A stretch of 64,000 nt of DNA from Cladopsammia gracilis (taxonomy: Eukaryota > Cnidaria > Anthozoa > Scleractinia > Dendrophylliidae): NCBI GenBank assembly GCA_022457155.1, contig JAJGOT010000211.1:65001-129000 (forward strand), in the 5' to 3' direction. The notes below the pieces were generated by a model. The model saw only the letters and a program-made list of their open reading frames with translations, did not search any database and had not been told where the DNA came from. Within the stretch, counting starts at the first letter, position 1, and every line of letters starts with the position of its first letter. The translations under genes were made by a program, and so were the position numbers. Shown in pieces: positions 10,741 to 23,500 of the stretch.

Positions 10741-11108
10741 CTATATTTTGTTCCCCATAGAATGCGTGTAAATTTTCAATGGTTACCAAGTATAGCTATA
10801 TCATGTCATTCAAGAAATAACAACAATAATAATAATAATAATAAGTAATTAATTAATCCCTTTCCGAAACATCAGCTTGGGCTGCCTGTGATTTGACATT
10901 GCCTTGGAGTATATTTGTTTGAAAGAAAACCTGAAACCCTTTCAGTACCCTCTTCCAGGGCACTACAACTATCAGCAAGTCTGTTCAGATGTGGGAAGCC
11001 AGGATGAAAATGGATTGCCACTTGAAAAGTTTAGGTTATTCGTTTTCATTTTCTTCCCTCGTGTCTTTAGAAAATCAATAACAAATGGATGCAATTTGTT
11101 CAGCCCTG

Positions 11109-11278
11109 AAAGGCCCGTGTTCACCCAATCTGCTTTGTGCGCTTGTGTTGTTGTTTTGAAACGGTTCAGTTGTTCAATGTAGCATTATGATTGGCTGGCA
11201 CGTTGATTTTTTTTGATTTTCCGTCTGTGTGAAAATCAGCCCGGGCGTGTAAAGCAGATTGGGTGAACATGGGCCTTT
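11109..11278. mobile_element. 170-bp element with 28-bp terminal inverted repeats
   Basis: The left end aaaggcccgtgttcacccaa and the right end ttgggtgaacatgggccttt are inverted over 28 bases with one mismatch. The interior holds nothing coding. No clear target duplication was seen. Confidence 0.75.
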
Positions 11279-11967
11279 AAGAATGCATTTTTTACCCTTC
11301 TCTTGATTTTAAAAGAGGATAGTGTGCATTGTGAACCTCTTTATGCTAATGAATTACAGTCTACCATAATTATGTTGATCTACAAATACATGTATTGGAA
11401 CTGCTGCCATTCATTTGTGCCAGTAGGAAAACTGGGTGCTATTGAATTGTAGCGCTTGGGTCACTGTGGTTCAACGGGTCTGGTTCTGGTCTGCTGGTGA
11501 CACTTGGGAATAACTTGAAAAATGTGGCTCTTTTTCTAGTTGCAATCCATTTCCATCCTGGCCATCTGCAGCCAAAGTATCTACAAGTCATGTGTTTTCT
11601 ATGCACTAGTAGGTTAATTATTGTTGACAAATCTGGACCATGATTTTTAGGTTTCCATTTAATACAAATATGTTTTTTTTTTGCCTTTCAAAATGATACT
11701 AAAAATAGGTAAAATTGGCTCGTTAAAACTCATGAAACATGTCTAAACAATCAGAACTTACTCTTTTCTTTCAAACCTAAAAACAAGTGTGACTTGTCTC
11801 AAGCGAATTTCCCTCAAGCGAAGCACTAGTTGTATCTTTTCCTGTGCGTAACACTGGTTGTATCACAGTTTTCATGCAGTTGACACCATTTGCATGTTTT
11901 CCTTTGTTTAGCACTGGCTGTACATTGTTTGCTTTGAGTTCTGCTTGGTTCATTGTATAACGGTAAT

Positions 11968-12262
11968 AGGTAAAGTCGCACTCGGGCCAAGATGGCCCAC
12001 ACGGCCGGAGCTTAACCCGGTTTCCGTAGCATGAAGCAACTAGGAATATTGCTACTCCCCCCTGGATGGGATGCTAGTCCATCGCAGGGTTACCCCCAGC
12101 ATTTTGTCGCCGGTACCCATTTATACACCTGGGTGGAGAGAGACAGTGTGGAGTAAAGTTTCTTGTCTAAGGAAACAACACGACGGCAGAGACCAGGCTT
12201 CAAACCACCGACCTTCAGGTTGAAAGTCTGACGCGCTAACCACTAAACCACCGTGCCACCAC
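11968..12262 (-). mobile_element. Full-length tRNA-headed SINE
   Basis: On the minus strand it begins ggtggcacggtggtttagtg, with an A-box-like stretch. A ggtcggtggtttgaagcc B-box-like segment and a unique body follow, ending cgagtgcgactttacct. It is the reference copy for the SINEs at 8391-8622 and 3428-4640. Confidence 0.85.
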
Positions 12263-12599
12263 CGTATAACCGTAATACAAAGGCGAATTTCGGAATTTTA
12301 CACTATTTCAGCATCTTATGACCAGATATGATTACTGTGATCACTGTCGCTGTTATGAAAGTGTAATAGTCTCATAGTTAAACTTTCAAGCTTTGTACAT
12401 GGCTTCCTACATCTTCAGCCTAGTGAGCCTGTTTATTTTTCTTAAGATATTATATGTGTACACATATATGTTGCAGTTGAATGAGTATTCAATCTAAGGT
12501 TAAATGTGTACCTAGTATTCAATCTAGGTAGGTAAGCTGACCCTAACCCCAGCACAAAGTTAACTTTAACACAAAGCTAACCATCACACCAATTCTACT

Positions 12600-12866
12600 T
12601 GCTTGGTTTTCTAGCTGTTTTGGTCTGAAATAGAGTATAGATTTTGACCATTTTGGTCTGAAATAGGGTATGGTTTGAGTTTCTCAAATGTTTATGCAAA
12701 CGGAAGCACTTCCTGGTCTGAAATAGGATATTGAATTTTGGGTCAGGTCTGAAATAGGGTAGGGAAAATTGCATATTTTGGTCTGAAATAGAGTAAGGGT
12801 TTTAAGAAGCATGCCGCACACCCTCACCCAAATTTTCGGGGAGTACCGCCCCCCCCCCCCACCTGG
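12600..12866. mobile_element. MITE fragment with repeated ggtctgaaatagggta units
   Basis: Five ggtctgaaatag-type units lie between 12620 and 12790. They are followed by a right terminus (ggggagtaccgcc, then a C-run) like that of the G-rich MITE at 3480-4529. The left terminus was not found. This is a second family with the same plan: repeated short units inside G/C-run ends. Confidence 0.55.
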
Positions 12867-13439
12867 GTTACTATGTAACCCTTGTAACTGGGCAACCCTT
12901 GCCAAGTTTAAATATAGATGTAGATGTAAATGCTGTGAGCTTCAGCTGACCACATCTATGTAATGGGAAACTGTTATAGATTAAATTTGTAGATGTAGAC
13001 TAGCTACATGTATCTTTTTGCTAGGGGTGATGGTAAGGTTTCGTGTTGGGATTAGGGTTAGCTTACTTAAATCGAATACAGGTGACACAATTTAGCCTAT
13101 ATTGAATACTGATTCAACCTGAGAACAGATTTTACCTGCAACATAAATTATATGCTATGAAGTATCACATTTATTCTGTGAAAAGAAATCTCCAAAAAAT
13201 GTTAATCATGCAGTTGGTTGAACTGGCAACTGAGGAGGCAACTTAAAAACAATGTTTCAGTAACCTTGGTCTAAGACCTTATTACTAAAACTTGTTATAT
13301 CTGACTGTACATATGTTTTTAAAGGTCTTAGAAAACACAAAGTCGATCTACAACTAACTCCCCACTATGTATTAAATATTACAAACAATAATCTCCATAA
13401 TGCTCTAACTATGCAAGTTTTGTCTTGCTGTAAATGAAG

Positions 13440-13671
13440 CAGTTTTCAATTGAGTGTAATAAAACCAAAACAAAACTAAATACTCTGGCCGCAACACATG
13501 CAGACAATCCAATCAACCAATCAGAATGCAAGCTAATATATGTTGTTGCCACCAAGTGTGGGAAAACGCGTGCAGGCAAGTCACAATTAGCTTTGTTTTA
13601 CTTCTGATTGGTATGAAGTTGCGTGAGAAGTAGCAAAGAGTAGCAATGTAAAACCACACTCAATTGCAACC
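13440..13671. mobile_element. Short element with ttttcaattgagtgt inverted ends
   Basis: The left ttttcaattgagtgt and the right acactcaattgcaa are inverted, about 200 bp apart. The interior has ccaatcagaatgcaag- and tctgattggtatg-like blocks that also face each other. Element status is inferred. Confidence 0.5.
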
Positions 13672-13961
13672 AACTCGAATATTTTGCTCATGTAGAGTTA
13701 CACACCTGTATGGTTATCTCTGTGCACAATACATGTACATGTGAAGGCAAAAACAAAAACAACAGCAGTGTATGCTTCTGGGAGCTTATCTAAAATATAA
13801 GTTCAGTTCCTTTCCTGGTCAGGCCACAAGAAATATGATTTTTGAGGCAAAATAGCATTGCAAATCTCTAGTTTCTTATTTGTCACTTGGCAATGCCACA
13901 TGCTTAAAAGGCCTTTTCAGTCCTGCTCTATAGCAAATTCCCTTAAGGACCATACTACAAT

Positions 13962-14465
13962 CAGTGTTCTTACCAGGATTTTGCCTTGGGGGTCCTAGGG
14001 ACCTCCTGCCTGATAAATGGGGGCCCTGCAGGAACTTAAGGGGGTCAAAGTTAATCATGAGCCACCATGTTGTTTTTGAAAACGAAGCAAAAACCACGAA
14101 GAACGAATAATACAAGCCCACAATCCACATTGTCAGTTATATGATCCAAGATGGCAGTCTAAATCGCACTGAAGGAGCTGCATATACATGTAGGTTTGAC
14201 AAATGTGGAACCAATGGAGATTAAACTGGTTGAAGGCTTTAAAATGGTACTTTTGATGCATTGTTTTTATTTAATTGTACTTATTTCCAAGCAAAAAGCC
14301 CTGAAGTATTTTGATTGTCATTTAAAAATTTGCTCACTGACTTCAACAAGTCCGATTTGCTCAAAGCATCTGATCTGAACTTGTGCGCCATCAAGCTTGG
14401 CTTTTAATGCACCATTTCAATTTTTTGCGGGAATCCTGCAAGGCTGCGGCCTGGTAGGAACACTG
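13962..14465. mobile_element. hAT-like MITE, CAGTGTTCT ends (copy 1)
   Basis: It begins CAGTGTTCTTACCAGG and ends CCTGGTAGGAACACTG. It is flanked by tacaat on both sides (13956-13961 and 14466-14471). A second copy at 25092-25513 has the same ends and inner blocks (ttttgccttgggg; gcgggaatcctgcaaggc). It lies in or past the 3' UTR of the zinc-finger gene. Confidence 0.75.
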
Positions 14466-14535
14466 TACAATAAAGACTCTAAAGTTTACTTACTTCATTT
14501 TCACATGTTCCCCTGTAAACCCTCTCACAAAACAA

Positions 14536-17500
14536 CTACTGAACCAGTTTCAAAGTGTCATGTGTCTTTGTTTGTTCTACTTGTTCATTCTGTTTTACTT
14601 GATCTTTTATTTCCTCTGTTCCTCCTTTTCCCTTATTTTCATCTTGTGCAACTACTTCCATTTCTGTAGCCTGTTTATCACCGTCTGCCATTTCCACTTC
14701 TTCCATCCCTTCACTCTTTTCTAGCTGTTTGCTTTGTGTTGACACTTCCACATGTACATCCGTTTGTTCCTTCTGTTTACTGTTTTCCATTTCTTCACTT
14801 TGTGTGGCCACTTTCGTTTGTTTATTTTGTTCAGTCATTTTCATCTGCTCTGTTTGTTGCTCCGTCTCTTCACCTTTCTCCACCAGCGCACCTTGTACAG
14901 CCATTTGCATTTGTTCACTACGTTCAGCCGTCGCCATGTGCCCTGTTTGGTCACCCTGTTCGCCCTTTTTCATTTCTTCACTTTGTTTACCATCTTCCAT
15001 TTGTTCACTTCGTTTAGCCAGTTTAGTTGAATCCATTTTGGGGGGCTGTTCAGTTTCTTCCACTTCTGTTTGCACACTTTGTTCAGTCATTAACATTTGT
15101 TCTGCTTGTTCAGCCTGTTTATTCTTTTCTATTTCAGCTGTTTCCATTAGTTCAGCTTGTTTATCCTTTTCCACTTCCATCACTTCCATCTCTGTTTGCT
15201 CACTTTGTTCATCCATTTTCATTTGTTCCACTTGTTCAGCCTGTTTCTCCTTTTCCACTTCCATCACTGTTTGCTCACTTTGTTCATCCACTTCCATCTG
15301 TTCCATTTGTTCAGTCTGTTCAGCCTGTTCACTCGATTTCGACTGGTTTCCCTTGATTTTCTTGATGCAATGATCAAGGTTCTTGTTTTTGTCTGCATGG
15401 AGCCGGATGTGCTTTTTAAGTGAGTGCTGGTGGCGGTACGTCTTCTTGCATACCCAGCATGTAAAAGGCCTCTCACCAGTATGTATGCGGACATGTTGGA
15501 TGACATTTTTTCTCATGGAAAAACTCTTCTCACATTGTGGACATTTATAGGGTTTCTCTCCTGTGTGCTTCCTGTAGTGGGCTGTTAGGCGCTTTTTGCA
15601 TCCAAATGATTGCTCACACCGGTCACACGGAAATGGCTTTTCACCAGTGTGTGTTCTTTCATGAATCTTCAGATCTGAGTTCTGCAGAAAGCTCCAGCCA
15701 CAGACGGTACATTTGAATGGTCTTTCCTCTGAATGAGAGCCCTGGTGCCTCTTCAAACTCGACAGCCTGGAGAAAACCTTGTCGCATGGAACACATTTAA
15801 ACGGTTTGTCCTGGTTGTGGGTTTTTATGTGGCGGCTCAGACTTGATGGCCCAGAGAAACACTTCACGCAATGAGGACATTTAAAGGGATTCTCAATTAT
15901 CACAGTTCCTTTTGATGATCCTTGACCATCATTCAGGGAGGCTGCAGTTGGTGCAAGACCTTCCACAATAACTGGTGTACCATCCTCCAGGGTGAGTGTA
16001 TTGTCTGGTGTAGATTCAGGACATGGGTTAGAGGGGGGTTCTGCTTCACCACTACAACTGGTGTCTGGAATGCTTGGCAAGGACAGTTCAAGTAAATGGT
16101 CTTTGTTTACAGTATCCAACGCTGTAACACCCTGTTCATTACTGAAACACATTTATGAAACACAACATTACAATTACGACACTAGGTAGAAAGAAGGTAG
16201 GATGTAATATAACAAACATGATGAAAAGTGTTTCATCAGGATTTCCAAACACTGAGAAGTGGATTGAAAAACGAGGTGCAGCCAAGTTTTTTTTAAGTTC
16301 AAGTTTATTATTCGATGAACTAATGTTAATGAGATCTGAGACAGTTGTACAAAGCCACTCACTGTCGGCATGTAACATTACTTTCCTTAGTCCACTTGTT
16401 AAGTGCATGGCTTATTGTTATGCTAATCTCACAGGGTACAACAATTTCTGTACTTCTCTGTACCCTTGCAAGGCCAAAGTCCAAACCTTGTTTTCTGTAT
16501 TTCTTATCGCCTAGGTCAAGAACTATCTATAAGTTTCAAAACAAAGTCCAATGTAAGCCAATCTCGGTAAGATGTTATCAAACAAAGGTCCCAGTCAGTT
16601 CTGTCTTATGTTGCCCTCATGCTTTTACCTATAATGTAATAGAGCGTGTCCAACTCAGTTCATTCTTCCATTGCTTTGCACCGAGCATCAATATTTTCCC
16701 CCACCCTCCCATGACTGGAACCTTTGTCAGTTTAAGTTTATCAACCGCAACATTTTTTCGTAGTAGAATTGTTCATTAATAAATTTGGCGGCACGGAAGT
16801 GCAACCCTTGGCTGCACTTTACCCCTCAGTACAGCTTAGCCCTTGGAGACAGGTCCGGGTTCCCACGGTCCCACCTGAACTGTACTCCCCCGCAGGAGGG
16901 CACCCCTCTCCTGGTTCCCTAGTTCCCTGTGACTAGGGATATGGGCCTCATCCTACTGGAGACAGATCCGGACCACATCCAGGGTGGCTACCCCCAGTAC
17001 CACCTGATCTGCTCCCCCTCCCCTGCCAGGAGGGCACTCCTCTCCTGGTCCCTGGGTGGTTACCTAGCAGTGCTTCCCTGCCACCCTGATTTTACCCATC
17101 ACCTATGTGTTGTTGTCCTAAATTAACATAGATATCAACCAGCCTGCCTTGAAAGAGGATCATTAACCCATTTTGAGGTGTTTGGATACCTGATGAGACA
17201 CTCTTTTGAGTGTTTGATATACATGTAGCTTCTCAAACTGATCATTAAATGCAGAGAAAACAAAGGAACCTCCCTTGCAGTAGCAATTTCCTTTGAGATC
17301 TTGTCATGAATTATTAATTAGTTATAGAAGATCTAATAAAATCTGTTCCAGACATTAAGATAGTGGTGAGCGATGCAAAGATAAAATTGTGAGTGAAGAA
17401 AAAGGCGAGAAAACTGGGGAGAGAGAGCAATCCCTGCCATTGGCACTAAATGTATCTGTATAAATTTTTTTTCCTTTAGCTGTGTCATTGCAGGAATTAC

Positions 17501-20500
17501 CTTTAATTAATTTGCTAAAACAACAAAGCCTAAAGTCAGACTTTCGCAGTTACAGGAGAATTCATTTTTTCCAACAGAGTTGGCTTGCATGATATTTTTT
17601 CCAAATCACCCAACCCCTCTCAAATACCTACTGGTTTGCTCCTTAGTATTGTGTTAAAATTAATGTGAAAATATTCACCTGCGTGCGACCTCTGTGTTAC
17701 TTTCTGCTGTTTTAGTCTTGCTTTGCTTGTCAGATGTGGCAACCAATCCTTCAATCTCCGCTGTTTTGCTACAAAAAAAGATCAAACTGTAAATATTTTT
17801 CAGCTTCTAAAACCAGATTATGAGACCTTCCATGTGAGCCATGAAAATGTCCCATGACCAGGTACAGTGGAATCCGTATAACTTGAACCATCACAGCAAA
17901 CACAAAATGTTTCAGTTACCATGGGATAAATTCTATATAATAGAAACAGGAGAAACTATCTAAGGTTCCAGTCAACGAGAGGTTTGAATAAGTCGGGGAG
18001 TTTGCACTGTACACTGTACAGATAAAGGTTCATGTAGCCAGTAATGATTTTCAGGCTTATTGGGGGTGAGAAAAAGCCTTGTTTGAGTGTGTTGCAGTAA
18101 AATTGACGTAATTTATTATCAGTATTCTTTAGGCAATTCTACAGCTGTAGGAACATGTACATGTGTACATGTATCTGAAGTGACTAAAGTTTATGATCAA
18201 TGTCATGCAACATATAGACTTTATTCATAAATGGTGGCCGATTAATTATTCTTTCATATTCTTTCACACACCCCCCCCCCCCCCAAAAAAAAAAAAAGGT
18301 CCCCATGTGTCTATTCTGTGGTTCAAATGTTTGTTTGGTTTGAAAATTTACAAAGATTCATGACCATAGAAAAAATTGAAGTAAAATTTGAACCAAAACA
18401 TCTACATGTATATCTACAGTGTGTGACTTGGAGGTTCCAAGACAGGGTCCAAACAATAGTGGTGGGAATCGGTTGAGATTTCACAATCGATCATCGGAAA
18501 TAATCGGATTGCCCCAACCGATCGATCATCGATTATAATCGGAAAAATCTACCAACAAGCATTCCATTATTTTTCACCTGCATGGAAGTCAAAGTGATAG
18601 CTTAAAGTTTTTAAACTGTTTTTAATGTTATTAGTAATCATTTTGATTTCAACTTTAACAAAGGCTACATCACTACTAAAAGTGTGTTACAGTGCTGTAA
18701 TTGGATGAATAAACTCAGTTGGGAGTCCACGAAAAAAGACAACTCACACCAAGATATTAAACGTACATTTTTACTGATTTTAATACTTTTATTTGTCACC
18801 AATAAATTTTTATTTTTTCAATGACAATCGACTATGAAAAAAGCATAATCGATTGACGCGTCGCTTGAACTTTTCGATCAACTTTCGATTATAATCCATC
18901 ATCGGCCCACCACTACTAAACAAATAATACATATTATACATGTTCTCTAATGTGGATAGGAAAAAAAACATATACATGTATCAGTTTAAACTGAAACCAC
19001 TGTTTACCTGCATGAGACCTCTGAGGTACTTTCTGTGTTGTCTTTGCTCTGCTCCCCAGGTTTGCTTTCAGAACTTTTATCTGTTTTCTTCCTGTTTAGA
19101 TCAAAAGTCCAAAATGATTTCAGACATTGCACAGTTACAGATGTAACTGAGATTGTGTAACCAAACCACTATTATGCTTATGCCTTTCTTCGTTCAAACT
19201 TAATGCCTTTCTTCATTCAAACTTGATTAATTTCACTGGCCTGCCAAGATTAGCTTTTGCTACCTGCAGGCCAGTATTATAAATTCTATAATAACTTACT
19301 AATAAAGATTTTTGTTGTTGTTGTTTTAGAACGTCAAGAAAATTGCTAATAAAATTATGCAAAAACAATGACATCATTGGAGGTTCATTGCTATAGTAAC
19401 GCGGATGTCAACTAAACCTACTTTATTCAGAAATTGTACAGTTACAGATGTAACTGAGATTGTGTAACCAAACCACTATCATACTTATAAATGGCTTTCT
19501 TTATTCAAACTTGAAAAACAAGTTTCAGAATGTCAAGAAAATTGCCAATATGCAAAAGACCATGACGTCATTGGTTCATTGCTATAGTAATGCGGATGTC
19601 AACTAAACCTACTTTATTGGAAAGTTAAAAACCTGGCTCAGCTATAAACTATACATGTAGTGAAATTGGCTGTGAGTTCCAAGGACTGGTTGTAATGGCT
19701 GTAAGCACTGGTAAAGGTTTTCACGTTCAAAGTAGGCAATCCTAATTTCGTGTTGGTTGTCCTGTGGTTTATGCTCAGTAAAATTTGAGATTTCTTGGTA
19801 GATGGTCTTCCAAATGGCCACCCCTATTGTTTTTTTTTCAGGGGCTCATTTCTGCCGGAAATTCCTTCGAACGCGTCTCCATAATCTGTGATTACTGCTA
19901 GTAACATTCTTGAGTGCTGTACCTGCTTGAGCTTGCATTCTTAGTTTCATTGGGTTTTCTTTTCTTGCGAGGCCACACAGCAGCTTGTTCACCGTCCCCT
20001 GCATCACTACAAACAAAGAAAAGAATCTTACATCATCATCATTCTTATTTCTCTTAACAGTATCACTCCACTGTCAAGCCGACAAATATCACCAAATCAG
20101 GGATGTACTGTAAATAATAGGTGGAAGGCGGAAAAAATAACCGCCTGAAGACTAAGTTTTCTTGATTTTTTCCGCCTGGAAAACTGTGTCTGCTTAACTC
20201 TTTTTCTTTTTTTTTTTTTACCAAAATTTTCCGCCTGTGATGAACAAAAGTCCACCTGTTGGATATCTTAGCCACATCCCTGCAAATAATGATATAATTT
20301 CGAACTTTCAGAACTTTGCTCCTCATTTGAGTTGTGTATACTTTTATTGTGTTGTTCCAGAAAATATCCATACCCCTCCCATGAAAGGTTTTTTGGTTTG
20401 AGCCTTCCTCCCCACCCCTCTGAAAATTCCAATTATTTTAGCTTCATACTTTCCTTTAGAAAATTTGGCTTTTGAGAACCCCCTACCCCTCAGAATTCCG

Positions 20501-23500
20501 TTGACCTTTTGTGAGGTGGGTATGGATACTTTCTAGAGTCGCACATTTGGTTCAAATTTTTTGGTTTGCTTTTTTTCCCTTATCTCAGAATCTGAATCTG
20601 AGATGAAGGAAAATAAAAATTAAACTGGTTTCAAAATTGATTTTGAAAACAAAGAAAAATTTGAGCCACAATATACATGTATAACACAGATAATACAGTA
20701 GGTACACATGTAGTTTCATCATTTCAACCAGTAGATGTAAGTACCTTTATTAAAAACCAGCTTGAGCTTGAATGTAGGGCAGTTAAAAATCACCTGATTG
20801 TATCCTAATGCATCTTACAATGAAAATAATCTGTCTATTATAATATTCCATCACAAGAAATGAACAAAAGCCAGTAATGAGATTTGATTTTTCAATCACA
20901 TATTTAAACCTTTCACTAATTGGTACAGTGCTGAGAGCACATAATTGATCTCCACTGCATAACTCACCAAACAGCACACAAGTCATTTCTTCAAAAATCT
21001 CATAAACTGATCCAAATACATGTAATTAGAAAAATGGGGTCATTGTGACAATATTCTGGCTGATATATCGTGTTTTCATAAGTTGGGCTAGGAGTTTGCT
21101 TTAAGCACAATTTATAATAGTGGTGTAACAATTAATTGAATTCTCGGTTAATCACGATTATGACCATTCAGTTCGATTCACGATTCTTTGCTTCCACGTT
21201 TCGTTTTTGGTTCGATTTTTGCATACCTTTTCCAGGGTGCCCGCAATGAGTTATTACCGGTATATTGTGAAATCAGAATTCAGAACTCTTTAAAATCTGT
21301 GTTTTTGATTGACGAGCAAAGGCATTTGCAGTTCACGTGCCATTTTGTGTTGCCTGATAAAATTGCTGCCTTTCTACCACCTCTTGAGAATTTCCAAATA
21401 AGACAAACCATGTGCAAGACGCTCATTGTCACATTCTCAAACATGGCGACGAACGACCAAGCAACGGTGATTCTGCCTGCATCTTTTAGATCAGCTGTGT
21501 GGAAATATTATGGTTTTCCGGCTAAAGACGGTACATGTACAACCGATAAGTCTAAAACCATCTGCAAGAAACATTTGCAAAATCGAATCGAAATACATGT
21601 ATTTGAAATCGAAAGGCAATAATTGAAATGGAATCGCAAGGAATATGAATCGTTACACCCCTAATTTATAATGCATTATTGTTTTGAAATAAGAAAAAAA
21701 AACTAAAACATGTACATAACAAACCCACTAACCTTGTTGATGTAGCAGAGTACTTGACTGTATGAAGCTGCATGTGCTTCTTAAGCGTGTGCTGGTGGCG
21801 GTATGTCTTCTTGCAAACTTCACAAGTAAATGGCCTCTCACCAGTATGTATTCGAATATGTTGGATGACGTTTTTCCGCATGGAAAAGCTCTTCTCACAC
21901 CGTGGACATTTATATGGCTTCTCTCCTGTATGCTTCCTGTAGTGGGCCCTTAATCGCTTCTTGCATCCAAATGCTTGCTCACACTGGTCACATGAAAATG
22001 GCTTTTCGCCTGTGTGAGTTCTTTCATGAATCTTCAGATCTGAGTTCTGCAAAAAGGTCCAGCCACAGACTGTACATTTGAATGGTCTTTCCTCCGAATG
22101 GGAACCTTGGTGCCTCTTCAAACTTGATAGCCTGGAAAAAACTTTGTTGCATGGGACACACTTGAACGGTTTTTCATTGCTGTGTGTTTTGATGTGCCGG
22201 CTCAGACTTGATGGCCCAGAAAAGGACTTATTGCACTGTGTACATTTATATTCCTTTTCACCTGCAGCCACAGAGTTTTTGGATGAATTATCATGGCTGT
22301 TTGCTGACAAAGCAGTAGCAATGTCCGTACAAGTTGATAGTACCACTGCCTCTTCGGCAACCACTGGTGTTTCACGATCAAGGGAAGGTATGGCAGCCTG
22401 TGAAGACTCAGCGCTCTCGACACTGGCAGTAGGATTAGCTGACAGGATCAATAACTGCAAGTGTTCAGTGTTAAGTGTCTCCATGGGTTGAATTTGGAAC
22501 TTCTGAAGATCAAGGATCACTTCACTTCTGAAAAGGATCCAAATGACTTAATCAGACAGATATATACATACATTCTGCTATGATGGATAAATTTACCCTG
22601 AAATTAGGTAACTGTAACATCAAGAGTCTATCAAGAGTTCTGGTATCTGTAATATCAAAAGTCTGTTATACTGGGATGAGGCACAAAACCTTCATGATGA
22701 ACATAATTATCCATACATCAGTGCAAGCAGTACTGCATACTGAAAAAAACTGGCAGACAAGCCACACCAATTTACCCAAAATATTTTTTGCTCAAAATCA
22801 GAGGATGTGGTTTACCTGCAAGAACATGTACAAAAGGTTACTGTATTTTCCATTATACAAGTTGAACCAGTGTAGATGTAGGGATGTAATGATACATCAA
22901 ACTATCGATGTATTGTGATACACTGTAGTTGGTGCTGCAATAGCAAGCTATCGATAGTAAAATCAACTATCGATAACAATCGCAACACATGTAGTTTGGC
23001 CTAACTATCAATAGTTTCAATAGTGAGCAAAAAACGAACGCATTCTGGCTGCATTATACTTATTGTATCCCTGATTGAAATACATACAATGAATAAAATA
23101 AAATAAAAGTGTCTGTTTGTGTCGAACATTGCTATAAGGCGAGGACAACACAATCCATCAGCGACTCCATTTTTGTTTTTACGTCATACAACATAAATTC
23201 CTGAGAGAGGGCAGGGCTCGAAATTGTGACCAATACAGTCGCATTTGAGACTTAATTTTTGTGTTTGCAACTAAAACTACCAGGAGTCGCAAATTTGTGA
23301 GTAGTTTTCGCCTTAGCCAATAATGAAATAAAAAGGCTAGCAGTCGCTACTTGCCACTATTTTTGCCGAAATAAATAAAGAATAATAAATAAAGAAATGA
23401 AAAAATATAATTATTGTTGTGCGCCTTGATTATTGTAGAAATTTGAAGATATAGGGTAAAATTGTACCTAATTTGCCTGCAATGTTACATACACAATGCC

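Noticed and set aside
14729..15373. Several long plus-strand frames rich in Cys, Ser, Phe and Leu
   Set aside because: They are the antisense of the Glu/Gln-rich tail of the zinc-finger protein. The repeated sense codons keep the antisense open in all frames.
16155..16779. Two overlapping plus-strand frames of 119 and 144 codons
   Set aside because: They are intronic to the zinc-finger gene and overlap each other, with no recognisable domain or splice partners.
20063..20371. Minus-strand frame of 102 codons
   Set aside because: It is partly inside the MITE at 20354 and just beside the true exon at 20006, with no domain.
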